Source of the DNA: Atlantibacter hermannii
Lineage (GTDB): Bacteria > Pseudomonadota > Gammaproteobacteria > Enterobacterales > Enterobacteriaceae
Length of the DNA: 64,000 nt
Direction of reading: 5' to 3'
Assembly: GCA_900635495.1 (NCBI GenBank)
Contig: LR134136.1
Coordinates: 620,001-684,000, forward strand
Part shown: positions 26,238 through 36,312 of the stretch, one piece after another
How positions within the stretch are numbered: the first letter of the stretch is position 1
How the letters are laid out: every line of letters begins with the position of its first letter
Notes under the pieces: model-generated
Seen by the model: the letters and a program-made list of their open reading frames with translations, nothing else
Told to the model about the DNA's origin: nothing
The model's database searches: none
Program-made: the position numbers and the translations under genes

Positions 26238-27471
26238 TTGTCATCATTCGACTATCTAAAAACCGCCATTCGCCAGAAAGGCTGCACGTTACAACAGGTG
26301 GCGGCGGCCTGCGGGATGACCAAAGGCTATCTCAGCCAGTTACTGAACGCGAAAATCAAAAGCCCGAGCGCACAGAAGCTGGAGGCGTTGCACCGTTTTC
26401 TCGGTCTGGAATTTCCCCGCCGCCAGAAAAGCGTGGGGGTCGTGTTCGGCAAGTTTTATCCGCTGCATACCGGCCACATCTATCTGATCCAGCGCGCCTG
26501 TAGTCAGGTGGATGAACTGCATATCATCATGGGTTATGACGAAACCCGCGATCGCGCCCTGTTTGAAGACAGCGCCATGTCCCAGCAACCGACGGTGCCG
26601 GACCGCTTGCGCTGGCTGTTGCAGACCTTCAAATACCAGAAAAATATCCGCATTCACGCCTTTAACGAAGAGGGCATGGAGCCGTATCCGCACGGCTGGG
26701 GATGTCTGGAGCGAAGGGATGTCGGCCTTTATGGCCGAGAAGGGCATTGAACCGGACTGGATCTACACCTCTGAAGAATCGGACGCGTCGCAGTATCTCC
26801 AGCATCTGGGCATTGAAACGGTGCTCATCGATCCGAAGCGCACGTTTATGAACATCAGCGGCGGGCAGATCCGCGAAAACCCGTTCCGCTACTGGGAATA
26901 CATTCCCACCGAAGTGAAGCCGTTCTTCGTGCGCACCGTGGCGATACTGGGCGGGGAGTCGAGCGGCAAGTCGATGCTGGTCAATAAGTTGGCGAATATC
27001 TTCAACACCACCAGCGCCTGGGAATATGGCCGCGATTATGTGTTCTCCCATCTGGGCGGCGATGAAATGGCGTTGCAGTATTCCGACTATGACAAAATCG
27101 CGCTGGGCCACGCGCAGTACATTGATTTTGCGGTGAAATACGCCAATAAAGTAGCCTTTATCGATACTGATTTCGTCACCACCCAGGCGTTCTGCAAAAA
27201 GTATGAAGGGCGGGAACACCCGTTCGTGCAGGCGCTGATTGATGAATACCGGTTCGACCTGGTGATTTTGCTGGAAAACAACACGCCGTGGGTCGCCGAT
27301 GGCTTGCGCAGCCTGGGCAGCTCCGTCGATCGCCACACTTTTCAGGCGTTGCTGGTGGAGATGCTCAACGAAAACAACATCAGCTATGTGCACGTTAAAG
27401 AGTCGGATTACGACACGCGCTTTTTACGCTGCGTGGAGTTGGTGAAAAACCTGATGGGCGAGGCGGGATAA
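26238..27471 (+). CDS. nadR: NAD regulator / NMN adenylyltransferase / NR kinase NadR, frame broken by one inserted base
   Basis: TTG 26238 starts a 410-residue trifunctional NadR if one G is removed from the G4 run near 26698-26701 (GGCTGGGGATG; expected GGCTGGGATG, around residue 154). Domains: N-terminal HTH (residues ~1-60, QQVAAACGMTKGYLSQLLN) that represses nad genes; NMN adenylyltransferase with FYPLHTGHIY (~75); C-terminal ribosylnicotinamide kinase with GGESSGKS P-loop (~238). Without correction only the repressor and part of the adenylyltransferase would be made. It is followed by a convergent terminator shared with patA. Confidence 0.88.
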
Positions 27472-27510
27472 TCCGCAGCCAACGCGTCTGTCGCGCCAGT
27501 ATGACGGAAA

Positions 27511-27541
27511 TCAGGGGAACCGGGAGTGACGGTCCCCCTGA
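27511..27541. terminator. Convergent hairpin nadR / patA
   Basis: TCAGGGGAACC and GGTCCCCCTGA form an 11-bp stem with one mismatch and a 9-nt loop between the two convergent 3' ends. Confidence 0.65.
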
Positions 27542-27549
27542 ATCACCGA

Positions 27550-28959
27550 TTAGTTTGTCACGTTTTCAGTCACCACGGCGCTGGGGTTTGCCAGCGACTG
27601 GCGCAGGGCCGTCAGGGCGCGCCGCGCCGCCGTCAGCACCTGTTCACACTGCTCTATGGTTAATGTCAACGGCGGTTCCACCCGCACAGTTTTGGCGTTG
27701 ATCAACGTGCCGGCCACCAGTACCTGCTGGCGGAACATTTCACTGGAGAATTGATAGCCGATTTCGTTATCCACGAACTCAATGGCCATCAGCATGCCTT
27801 GTCCACGCGCCTCAACCACCAGCTCCGGATACTGCTGCGCCAGCTCCTTAAAGCCATCCAGCAACAGATTGCCTTTTTGCTGCGCCTGCGCCGGGAGGTT
27901 TTCTTCCAGCAACACATGAATAGTGGCAAGCGCCGCCGCGCAGGAGAGCGGGTTGCCGCCAAACGTGGTGGTATGCAGGAACGGGTTGTCGAACAGCACG
28001 GAGAAGACCTCTTCCGTCGCGACCGTAGCGCCAATCGGCATTACGCCGCCGCCAAGCGCTTTGGCAAGACACAAAATGTCCGGCTGCACGTTTTCATGCT
28101 CGCAGGCAAACATCTTGCCGGTACGCCCCATACCCGTTTGCACTTCGTCGAAGATCAGCAACGCGCCAAACTCATCGCACAGCTTACGCACCGCAGGCAG
28201 ATAGCCCGGCGGCGGCAGGATAACCCCGCCTTCGCCCTGTATCGGCTCGAGGATCACCGCCGCCACATAGTCGCCAGTTTTTTTGCAATCGGTAAACAGG
28301 GCGCGCATCGCGTCGATATTCCCGAAGGCCACATGGCGGAAACCCGGCAACAGCGGCATAAACGGCTTACGGAAATCCGCTTTCGCGGTGGCGGAAAGCG
28401 ACCCGAGAGATTTGCCGTGGAATGCGCCGCTGGTGGCGACGAAGGTGAATTTTCCACGTGGCGATTGATAGGCTTTCGCCAGCTTCAGCGCCGCTTCCAC
28501 CGATTCCGTGCCGCTGTTGCTGAAGAAGCTGTATTTGAGTTTGCCAGGGGTGAGCGTGGCTAAGGTTTTCGCCAGCATCGCCCGAAGCGGATCGAGAAGT
28601 TCCTGGCTGTGTAGCGGTTGTTTTTCGAGTTGATGCTGTACGGCGGAAACCACTTTTGGATTACGGTGCCCCACGTTAAAAATGCCGAAACCACCCAGGC
28701 AATCGAGAAACTCGTGTCCCTGAGTGTCGACAAGCGTATTCAGACCTCCCGCTTGCCATTCTACGGCCCCGTAATCCCCGCCGGCGGTAACAGACTTTCT
28801 GTACTCTAAAAACCCTGGATTAACATGCTGCTGGAAATAATCGATCACCTCCCGGTTTAATGATTTCATCTCCTCATGGGAAAGCGTTCGCTTCTCTATA
28901 AGGTTCAGTGCGTGCGCGGTGCAGGCAAGTGCCGAGGCGCTGTTCGGTAACCTGTTCAA
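27550..28959 (-). CDS. patA: Putrescine aminotransferase
   Basis: A 469-residue class III PLP aminotransferase that converts putrescine with 2-oxoglutarate to 4-aminobutanal and glutamate. The motifs FSNSGTESVEAALKLAK (cofactor phosphate site), LLIFDEVQTGMGRTG (PLP-binding Asp) and LCLAKALGGGVMPIGA (Schiff-base Lys) are complete. TTG 28959 preceded by AGGAG six bases away gives the known N-terminus NRLPNSASALA. A GTG nine codons upstream has no better site. It is divergent from aer, as in E. coli. Confidence 0.93.
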   Translation of the reverse strand: MNRLPNSASALACTAHALNLIEKRTLSHEEMKSLNREVIDYFQQHVNPGFLEYRKSVTAGGDYGAVEWQAGGLNTLVDTQGHEFLDCLGGFGIFNVGHRNPKVVSAVQHQLEKQPLHSQELLDPLRAMLAKTLATLTPGKLKYSFFSNSGTESVEAALKLAKAYQSPRGKFTFVATSGAFHGKSLGSLSATAKADFRKPFMPLLPGFRHVAFGNIDAMRALFTDCKKTGDYVAAVILEPIQGEGGVILPPPGYLPAVRKLCDEFGALLIFDEVQTGMGRTGKMFACEHENVQPDILCLAKALGGGVMPIGATVATEEVFSVLFDNPFLHTTTFGGNPLSCAAALATIHVLLEENLPAQAQQKGNLLLDGFKELAQQYPELVVEARGQGMLMAIEFVDNEIGYQFSSEMFRQQVLVAGTLINAKTVRVEPPLTLTIEQCEQVLTAARRALTALRQSLANPSAVVTENVTN

Positions 28960-29328
28960 AATGAGCTCCTGGGAATGGCGTATCACGCGATACTCAAATT
29001 AAGTATTGCAGCATTTGCGCCACTTCGTCGTGCGGGCCAATAAACGGAACAAACGCCAGGTAGAACGGTTGCCGCTTACGATTAAATCGTATCGTCGTCG
29101 AGGTTTCAGTGGTTTGTGCTATCCAGGCACGCTGCGGGAGAACATAAATCAGCCTGGATGCCCAATGATGGTGCAGATTGTTGCAATTTTGTGCAATGGC
29201 TCCCAAATTGACTTTTTACGGCATTTTCATTCATCACTTTCAAATAATTGATCAGGTTGATTATTTTGCATTTGCCCTACTTCTTTGTAGTTATCTGCAA
29301 AACTGCGATCGCTATCATATTTAACCGT
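28960..29328. promoter_or_regulatory. patA upstream / patA-aer divergent region
   Basis: About 370 bp with no credible gene on either strand. E. coli patA is known to be nitrogen- and stress-controlled. I looked for a GG-N10-GC sigma-54 element and found only poorly spaced candidates, so none is claimed. Confidence 0.35.
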
Positions 29329-29355
29329 TAAAGTTATTATTTTTATCGCCGACAT
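29329..29355 (+). promoter_or_regulatory. Sigma-28 (FliA) promoter of aer
   Basis: TAAAGTTA-N11-GCCGACAT closely matches the flagellar sigma-28 consensus (TAAAGTTT-N11-GCCGATAA). It lies 52 bp upstream of the aer start, consistent with co-regulation with the chemotaxis genes. Confidence 0.85.
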
Positions 29356-29407
29356 AACATGGCAAGGAAATGGTTAACAATAAAATAACCTGCAAAATGG
29401 AGCAGCC

Positions 29408-30928
29408 ATGTCGTCGCATCCCCGCGTTACCCAGCGCGAAAAAGTGCTGGATGAAAACACCACGTTAATGTCCACCACCGATCTGCAAAGCTATATTACT
29501 CATGCTAATGACACCTTCGTACAGGTAAGCGGGTATTCACTTCAGGAACTCACCGGGCAGCCGCACAATCTGGTGCGCCACCCGGACATGCCGAAAGCCG
29601 CCTTTGCCGATATGTGGTACACCCTGCAACAGGGCGAACCCTGGACCGGCATCGTAAAAAACCGGTGTAAAAACGGCGACCACTACTGGGTGCGTGCCAA
29701 TGCGGTGCCGATGGTGCGTAACGGGAAAACCACCGGCTACATGTCCATTCGCACCCGCGCCACGCCGCAGGAAATCGCCGCCGTAGAACCGTTGTACCAG
29801 GCATTGCGGGAAGGCAAGGCGAAGCGCCGCCTATTTAAAGGTCTGGTGTTGCGCAAACATTTTCTCGGCAAGCTGCCTGCTATGCCGTTGCGCTGGCGTA
29901 TTCGCAGCATTATGGGCGCAACGGCACTGGTGTGGCTGATTGCCAGTGCGTTCATGCTGCCGTCCTGGCTGGCGATGGTCGGGCCGGTGGCGCTGATGCT
30001 GCTGGGATGCGTGGCGCTGGAATGGCAGGTGTCGCGTCCGGTTGAAAACGTGGCGCGTCAGGCGCTGAAAGTCGCGACCGGGGAACATAACAGTATTGAG
30101 CATCTTAATCGCACCGACGAAGTGGGGCTCACGCTGCGGGCCATCGGGCAACTGGGCCTGATGTGCCGCTGGTTGATTAACGATGTGACCAGCCAGGTGG
30201 AAAACGTTCGCAGCGGCAGCGAAACGCTGGCGCGCGGTAATGACGATCTGAATGAACGTACCCGTCAGACGGTAGTAAATGTGCAGCAAACCGTCTCCAC
30301 CATGAATCAGATGGCGAGCTCAGTACAAACCAATTCCCAAACCGCAGTGGATGCCAATAAGCTGTCGAGCGCCGCCAGCGATGCGGCGCGTCAGGGCGGT
30401 CAGGCGATGGAGACAGTGGTAAACACCATGGATGACATCGCCGACAGTACCCAGCGTATCGGTTCGATTACCTCGCTGATTAACGATATCGCCTTCCAGA
30501 CCAATATTCTGGCGCTGAATGCGGCAGTGGAAGCCGCACGGGCGGGAGAGCAGGGCAAAGGCTTTGCAGTGGTGGCCGGTGAAGTCCGTCATCTGGCGAG
30601 CCGCAGCGCCAGCGCCGCCAATGATATCCGCAAGCTGATCGACGCCAGCGCCAGCAAAGTGCAGTCCGGCACGGTGCAGGTCCATGAGGCGGGCCGCACG
30701 ATGCAAAATATTGTCAACCAGGTGCAAAACGTGACAGAGCTGCTCAGCCAGATCAGCAGCGCGACCTCTGAGCAGGCGCAGGGCTTGTCCGAACTCACCC
30801 GCGCCGTGGCGGAGCTGGACGGCATCACGAAAAAGAACGCGATGTTGGTGGAAGAGAGCGCCCATGTTTCCTCAATGGTGAAACACCGTGCGACGCGACT
30901 TGAAGATGCAGTTACGGTATTGCAGTAA
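29408..30928 (+). CDS. aer: Aerotaxis/energy-taxis receptor Aer
   Basis: A 506-residue receptor that senses redox state through FAD. It has an N-terminal PAS domain (residues ~10-120; TTDLQSYITHANDTFVQVSGY, NRCKNGDHYWVRANA). A membrane hairpin follows (~165-205), then HAMP, then a methyl-accepting-type signalling domain whose tip reads NDIAFQTNILALNAAVEAARAGEQGKGFAVVAGEVR. There is no periplasmic domain, as expected for Aer. The upstream sigma-28 promoter supports membership of the flagellar regulon. Confidence 0.95.
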   Translation: MSSHPRVTQREKVLDENTTLMSTTDLQSYITHANDTFVQVSGYSLQELTGQPHNLVRHPDMPKAAFADMWYTLQQGEPWTGIVKNRCKNGDHYWVRANAVPMVRNGKTTGYMSIRTRATPQEIAAVEPLYQALREGKAKRRLFKGLVLRKHFLGKLPAMPLRWRIRSIMGATALVWLIASAFMLPSWLAMVGPVALMLLGCVALEWQVSRPVENVARQALKVATGEHNSIEHLNRTDEVGLTLRAIGQLGLMCRWLINDVTSQVENVRSGSETLARGNDDLNERTRQTVVNVQQTVSTMNQMASSVQTNSQTAVDANKLSSAASDAARQGGQAMETVVNTMDDIADSTQRIGSITSLINDIAFQTNILALNAAVEAARAGEQGKGFAVVAGEVRHLASRSASAANDIRKLIDASASKVQSGTVQVHEAGRTMQNIVNQVQNVTELLSQISSATSEQAQGLSELTRAVAELDGITKKNAMLVEESAHVSSMVKHRATRLEDAVTVLQ

Positions 30929-30940
30929 CGTCATCAGGGG

Positions 30941-30972
30941 ATGGCTAAGCGCGACGGCATGCGCTTAGCCAT
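30941..30972. terminator. aer terminator, also facing yqjI
   Basis: A perfect 12-bp stem, ATGGCTAAGCGC / GCGCTTAGCCAT, with an 8-nt loop, placed between the convergent aer and yqjI. Confidence 0.75.
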
Positions 30973-31024
30973 TCTCATTAATAATCGTCCTGCCTAACCG
31001 CGCATTGGCCGCCCTGCGGCGGCC

Positions 31025-31591
31025 TTACAGTTGCGCGATTTCCAGTGCGGCCCGGTCAATCACGCCGACAATCTGTTTCAGCGTCTGTGCGTCAATCTCC
31101 GACTGGTTGACCCGCAAATCCAGCACCGCTTTCATATTATCCAGCGCACGCTTTAAATCCGGATTTTTACGCAGTTCATGCCCAATCGCCCGGGCGGTCA
31201 TGCGGGCGCGGATATGCTCGACGTGTTCGCGATTGTGATCCAACCAGGCTTCGCCATCCGCGGTAATAGCGATCTTTTTGCGTCCCGCTTCATCATCACT
31301 GAAGGCGATATAGCCATGCTCCTCAAGGAAATCCAGCGTTGGGTAGATCACGCCGGGGCTTGGGGTGTAGTGGCCGCCGGTCAGCGTTTCTATCTCCTTA
31401 ATCAACTCATAACCGTGGCTCGCGCCCCGGGTCAAAATGTCTAACAGCACGACGCGCAATTCGCCGTGACCAAAAAAACGTGCGCGGCGTTTACGCCCTT
31501 CGCCGCCGTGGCCGCGTCTATCGCAGGGTTCAATGTGCTGAGCGTCGTCGTGTGCGTGAAAATGGTGGGTATGCCGGTCATGATGTCGCAT
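31025..31591 (-). CDS. yqjI: PadR-family nickel-responsive repressor YqjI
   Basis: A 188-residue PadR-type winged-helix regulator. The N-terminal ~35 residues are strikingly His-rich (MRHHDRHTHHFHAHDD), the metal-sensing tail of YqjI. The winged helix follows (LLDILTRGASHGYELIKEIE ... YTPSPGVIYPTLDFLEEHGYI), then a C-terminal dimerisation helix. Family role: in E. coli it represses itself and divergent yqjH, and excess nickel relieves repression. Two TATCTAA-containing palindromic sites sit in the divergent spacer. Confidence 0.92.
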   Translation of the reverse strand: MRHHDRHTHHFHAHDDAQHIEPCDRRGHGGEGRKRRARFFGHGELRVVLLDILTRGASHGYELIKEIETLTGGHYTPSPGVIYPTLDFLEEHGYIAFSDDEAGRKKIAITADGEAWLDHNREHVEHIRARMTARAIGHELRKNPDLKRALDNMKAVLDLRVNQSEIDAQTLKQIVGVIDRAALEIAQL

Positions 31592-31604
31592 AACTGCCTC
31601 CTTT

Positions 31605-31620
31605 ATTAGATATATCTAAT
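31605..31620. promoter_or_regulatory. YqjI operator candidate
   Basis: ATTAGATATATCTAAT is a perfect 16-bp palindrome directly upstream of yqjI. A related TTATATCTAA half follows. Confidence 0.7.
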
Positions 31621-31756
31621 TTATATCTAAAACAGAAAATATGACAACGTGATTTGGAATTTATTTTATTCTATATTGTTTTATAAGGATATTTAGTTAA
31701 CCTTTAACGATCTGTGCTTCAGCGTTCAGCCACTCTAAAAAAAACTTGCCAGCCGC

Positions 31757-31775
31757 CAGAATAACAATCATTATC
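31757..31775 (+). promoter_or_regulatory. Fur-box-like sequence upstream of yqjH
   Basis: CAGAATAACAATCATTATC matches 15 of 19 positions of the Fur consensus, in the yqjH promoter. This fits iron repression of a ferric-chelate reductase. Confidence 0.65.
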
Positions 31776-31784
31776 ATTTAAAAT

Positions 31785-31798
31785 TCGATATATCTAAA
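31785..31798 (+). promoter_or_regulatory. Second YqjI-type operator, near yqjH
   Basis: TCGATATATCTAAA shares the GATATATCTAA core of the palindrome at 31605. It lies 20-30 bp before the yqjH start. Confidence 0.55.
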
Positions 31799-31815
31799 CG
31801 TAGTGAACGAGGTTG

Positions 31816-32574
31816 ATGATGACGTTTCCTTCTTATCCGCAGCGGGTGCGTAACGAACTGCGCTTTCGTGAAATCACCGTATTAAGCAGCCAGTATGTCA
31901 GCGGTTTTCAGCGTATTGTCTTTGGCGGCGAGGCGCTGGCGGGCTTCTCTTCACAGGGATTTGATGACCATATCAAACTGTTTTTCCCGGAGCCGGGGCA
32001 GGCGTTTACCCCGCCGGAAATCACGGAAGCCGGGATCGTCTGGCCCGGCGATGCGCGTCCGCAATCACGCGATTACACGCCGCTGTTCGATGAGCAAACC
32101 CAACAGCTGACGCTCGATTTCTGGGTGCATGACGGCGGCGTGGCCAGCGCCTGGGCCGTGGCGGCGCGTCCTGGCGATACGCTGTGCATTGGCGGGCCGC
32201 GTGGTTCGCTGGTGGTGCCGCTGGACTATCAGTGGCAGCTTTACGTCTGCGATGAATCCGGCTTACCGGCGCTGCGTCGTCGTCTTGAAGCCTTGCAGGA
32301 TGCGGGTGTTACAGCGACGTGCCGGGCCATTGTCAGTATTCGTGATGAGGCCTGCAAAGGTTATCTGGCTCATCTGCCCGAGGCGAATATCGACTGGGTA
32401 AGCGGCCATGATGCGGCGGCGCTGGAGCAGCATCTCCAGGCCATCGCCTGGCCGACGGAAGATTATTTCGTCTGGATCACCGGCGAAGGCAAACTGACCA
32501 AAAACCTTGCGGATCGCTATACCCACACGCTCGATCCCCAGCGGGTGCGCGCCGTCGCCTACTGGCACGCCTGA
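31816..32574 (+). CDS. yqjH: NADPH-dependent ferric-chelate reductase
   Basis: About 252 residues of the siderophore-interacting (SIP) flavoprotein family. It reduces ferric siderophores or ferric dicitrate in the cytoplasm. Visible: FAD-binding SRDYTPLFDE (residues ~75-85), a glycine-rich PRGSLVVPL loop, and a C-terminal YFVWITGEGKLTKNL followed by AVAYWHA. Two adjacent ATG codons (31816, 31819) are possible; the GAGG site at ~31809 favours the first. It is divergent from its repressor gene yqjI, with YqjI and Fur sites between. Confidence 0.92.
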   Translation: MMTFPSYPQRVRNELRFREITVLSSQYVSGFQRIVFGGEALAGFSSQGFDDHIKLFFPEPGQAFTPPEITEAGIVWPGDARPQSRDYTPLFDEQTQQLTLDFWVHDGGVASAWAVAARPGDTLCIGGPRGSLVVPLDYQWQLYVCDESGLPALRRRLEALQDAGVTATCRAIVSIRDEACKGYLAHLPEANIDWVSGHDAAALEQHLQAIAWPTEDYFVWITGEGKLTKNLADRYTHTLDPQRVRAVAYWHA

Positions 32575-32705
32575 CCGGTTACATGACGCAACGGTAAGCC
32601 CGCCTGGCTTGCCGTTTTGTTACATCCATTACATATTACCAACATCAGCATTGCCTCCCGAGGGATGTGGCGCATTATGGCGCGGTTTCAGCAAGGGGAT
32701 ATTCC

Positions 32706-33335
32706 ATGATTGGTGTGGTGTTAGTGGATGACCATGTGGTCGTTCGTTCCGGCTTCGTCCAGCTACTCAGCCTGGAAGAGGATATTACGGTGCTGGGCCA
32801 GTACAGCAGCGCCGCTGAGGCGTGGCCGGCGTTATCGCGTCAGCCGGTCGATGTGGCGGTGCTGGATGTCGCGATGCCCGATGAGAACGGCCTGAGCCTG
32901 CTTAAGCGCCTGCGCGCCAGACAGCCAGGTTTTCGCGCCATTATCCTCAGCATTTACGATACGCCCGCGTTTGTCCAAAGCGCGCTGGACGCCGGGGCGT
33001 GCGGCTATTTGACCAAACGCTGCGGCCCGGAGGAGCTGGTGCATGCGGTGCGCTCCGTCGGACTGGGCGGGCATTACCTGTGCGCCGATGCCTTAAAAGC
33101 GCTGCGCGGCGGCGCGGAGCCTGCCCGCGTATTGCAGGTGTTAACGCCCCGCGAGCGTGAAGTGTTTGATTTGCTGGTGCGCGGCGAGAGCGTGAAATCT
33201 ATCGCACTGCAGCTCAGTCTCAGTCATAAAACGGTTCACGTTCACCGCGCCAATGTGCTTGGCAAATTACAGTGCGCCAGCACCATCGAACTGGTCCATT
33301 TCGCCCTTGACCACCAGTTGCTGACGGGGCACTGA
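32706..33335 (+). CDS. UhpA-like response regulator (NarL/FixJ family)
   Basis: A 209-residue regulator. The receiver domain has phospho-acceptor Asp54 (AVLDVAMPDENG), acidic VDDH at residues 8-10, and Lys in YLTKRCGPEEL. The LuxR-type HTH is at ~145-200 (LTPREREVFDLLVRGESVKSIALQLSLSHKTVHVHRANVL). The next genes resemble uhpB and uhpC, so this is a UhpA paralogue controlling hexose-phosphate uptake, probably the AfuABC-type transporter downstream. An in-frame ORF starts at 32667, but ATG 32706 gives the receiver N-terminus. The stop overlaps the next start. Confidence 0.85.
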   Translation: MIGVVLVDDHVVVRSGFVQLLSLEEDITVLGQYSSAAEAWPALSRQPVDVAVLDVAMPDENGLSLLKRLRARQPGFRAIILSIYDTPAFVQSALDAGACGYLTKRCGPEELVHAVRSVGLGGHYLCADALKALRGGAEPARVLQVLTPREREVFDLLVRGESVKSIALQLSLSHKTVHVHRANVLGKLQCASTIELVHFALDHQLLTGH

Positions 33336-34873
33336 TGCGCCGCTCCCTTCGCCAGATCGTCCTGTCGTTATTCATTATGCTGGCCTGGGGACCGGGCTGG
33401 TTGATGCTCTGGACCATCAGTTTTTACCTTACCCGCAATGGTCAACAGGCCGCGTTGCTGCTGCCGCACGGCGTGCAGTTAGCGCTGTTGATTTTGCTGG
33501 CGCGCCGCTACTGGCCCGCGTTGTTTATCCCGCAGACAGCGTTGTCGCTGTGGCTGTGGCACGAGCAATTGATCATCGGCGGAACCATGGCGTTTGCGCC
33601 CTTTATCACCGCCATTCCGCGCTGCTGCGCAACGTTTCTGGCACCGTTTTCCCCTCTACTGGCAACGCCTGTCATTGCTGCTCAGCGCGGTCGCCGGGGC
33701 GGCACTGCTGAATACCTTGCTGCTGACGCCCTTTATCGAAAGCCGCGCCACCCTGATTTTACTGGCCTCGTTTACCGGCGGGGTGTTGTTGACGCCGTTT
33801 GTGTATCTGATTTTCGACTATCTGCGTCAGCAGCATCGTTACCAGCTGTTAGGGCTGGAAACCCGCCATCCGCCGCTGCGGACCTCTTTGCTGCTCTGGT
33901 GCAGCCTGTTTTTTATTATCGGCATCGGCACCCAAATGGTGCTGTCGCCGGAAATTGAGCGGCTGCTGCTGATTGTGGTGTTTCTGCCGAACGTGGTGAT
34001 GGCCTGGAAATTCGGCTGGCAGGGCGGGGTGCTGGCGGCCCTGCTCGGCAGCATGATGATCACCACCGCACGCCAGGTCGGCAGCGGCTTTAGCGATTTA
34101 ATGGAGCTGGAGATTTTCTCTCCACTCAGGCGCTGTTGGGCATCGGCCTTGGCATCGCTATCAGCCGCCAGGAACAGTTGGCCAGCAACCTCGATCACTA
34201 CCGCCAGCGGCTGGAAGTGGAGCTGGATGCGCGGCGGGCGCTTACTGAAAAACTGATCCACGCCGAAGAAGATACCCGCAAGCAGCTGGCTCGCGAGCTT
34301 CACGATGAGATTGGTCAGAACATCACGGCGATCCAGATCCAGTCGCAACTGGTGAAGCGGGCAAGCGACAACCGCACCGCGCTGATGGCGGGCGAGCAAA
34401 TCAGCGAGCTGGCCCAGCGCATTCACCACTCCACGCGCCAGTTGCTGCGTCAGTTGCGCCCGCCGGTGCTGGACCAGATGGCGCTGGACGAAGCCCTGCA
34501 TCACCTGGTGCGGGAGTTCGCATTTCCCGAACGCGGCATCCGCTGCCAGTTTCACTACCAGCTCGCTGCGCCGCCGGATAACGAAACCGTGGTGTTTACC
34601 CTGTACCGTCTGCTTCAGGAGTTGCTGAATAACGTCGCCAAGCATGCCAATGCCACCGAAGTGGACATTACGCTCAGCGAGTCGCCTGGCTTTGTGCATC
34701 TCAGGGTCAGCGATAACGGCGTCGGCGTGCTGCCGGACCACGCGCCGGGAATGGGTATGCAGGGTATGAGCGAGCGGGTGCAGGCGCTGGGTGGCGAATT
34801 GCTGCTGGAAAGCCAGCCCGGCGTCCGGGTAACTGTTAACTTGCCCACACTTTTGCCACAAAACATCCTGTAA
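33335..34873 (+). CDS. UhpB-like membrane histidine kinase, frame broken twice
   Basis: After allowing one inserted base (around 33615-33660) and one missing T (near 34113, GATTTTCTC where GATTTTTCTC is expected), a ~512-residue kinase results. The N-terminal MASE1-like region has about eight helices. A coiled segment and a HisKA_3 motif follow (ARELHDEIGQNITAIQIQSQLV, phospho-His in LHDE), then an HATPase domain with LLQELLNNVAKHA and the ATP-lid VSDNGVGV. Partner: the UhpA-like regulator just upstream (4-base overlap). The two breaks cancel, so length and both termini are normal. Confidence 0.82.
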
Positions 34874-34957
34874 CCAGGAAAAATTCCTGGTTACCCTGGA
34901 ACGACTCTCATCCCTTTTCACGGGGCATTTCCTACATTCATTTGGCCGGAGACAGCC

Positions 34958-36296
34958 ATGGACCACCTGAATATGTCCAGCGCAGACATTGCTAAACGCT
35001 ATCGCGCCGTCAGACCGCGACTGCTGTTGGTCATGATTGCGGGTTACGCGGCGTTTTATCTGACGCGTAAAAGCCTGAACTTTATTTTGCCCGCGTTACA
35101 GCTCGATTTGGGGCTAAGCAAAACGGATATCGGCCTGTTGGGATCGCTGTTTTATCTCTCCTACGGGCTGTCGAAATTCGCGGCGGGATTGTGGCACGAC
35201 GCCCACGGGCAGCGCTCGTTTATGGGGATTGGCCTGTTTGCCACCGGCTTATTGAACGTGCTGTTCGCGTTTGGCGATAGCCTGGCGCTGCTGCTTGTTA
35301 TCTGGACGCTGAACGGATTTTTCCAGGGCTGGGGCTGGCCCCCCTGCGCAAGATTATTAACCCACTGGTATTCGCGTAATGAGCGCGGTTTCTGGTGGGG
35401 ATGCTGGAACGCCTCCATCAACATTGGTGGGGCGATTATCCCACTGATAAGCGCGCTTGCCGCGCACTGGTGGGGTTGGCAGGCCGCAATGCTGACACCA
35501 GGGATCATCAGCATGGCGTTAGGCGTTTGGCTGTACCGGCAATTGCCTGGCACGCCAAACGAGGAAGGGTTGCCGAGCGTGGGGGAATGGCGTCACGACC
35601 CGCTGGAATTGCGCCAACAAGAGCGCAGTCCCGCGATGTCGCTGTGGGCCATGTTACGCACCACCATGCCTGCAAAACCCGATGATCTGGCTGTTGGCCG
35701 GGTCGTATGTGCTGGTGTACCTGATTCGCATCGCACTGAACGACTGGGGCAACATCTGGCTTTACGAAACCCACGGCGTCAATTTACTCAGCGCCAATGC
35801 CACCGTCATGTTGTTTGAAGTGGGCGGGTTGCTGGGCGCGTTGTTCGCCGGATGGGGATCGGATTTGCTGTTTAGCGGGCAACGGGCGCCGATGATCCTG
35901 CTGTTTACCCTTGGGTTAATGGTCTCGGTCACCGCGCTGTGGCTCGCGCCAGTTCATCACTATGCGTTACTGGCGATGTGTTTTTTCGCCATCGGATTTT
36001 TTATTTTTGGCCCGCAGATGTTAATCGGCCTGGCCGCCGTGGAGTGCGGCCATAAAGGGGCCGCGGGTTCGATTACCGGCTTTCTCGGTCTGTTCGCCTA
36101 CTTAGGGGCGGCGCTGGCCGGATGGCCGTTATCGAAACTGACCGAGGTCTACGGCTGGTCCGGCATGTTTGTGCTGTTGTCGGTCGCCGCCGTGTTGATT
36201 GGACTTTTGCTGATGCCGCTGTTGATGGCGGGCATCAACGCCCAGGACCGCCAGTATCACGCCACGGACCCGGCGAGCTTACCTCCAGACACCTAA
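34958..36296 (+). CDS. UhpC-like sensor of the MFS (OPA) family, frame broken by one insertion
   Basis: Removing one C near 35671 (ATGCCTGCAA; expected ATGCTGCAA) yields a ~445-residue 12-helix protein of the organophosphate:phosphate antiporter family. MIAGYAAFYLTRKSLNFI at the N-terminus and the LLGSLFYLSYGLSKFAAG helix are typical. In the Uhp system UhpC senses external hexose-phosphate and activates UhpB. The gene order UhpA-UhpB-UhpC-like then ABC transporter suggests sensing for the downstream transporter instead of uhpT. As written, the protein would end prematurely in the wrong frame at 35818. Confidence 0.82.
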
Positions 36297-36312
36297 CAGA
36301 AGGATAAGAAAA

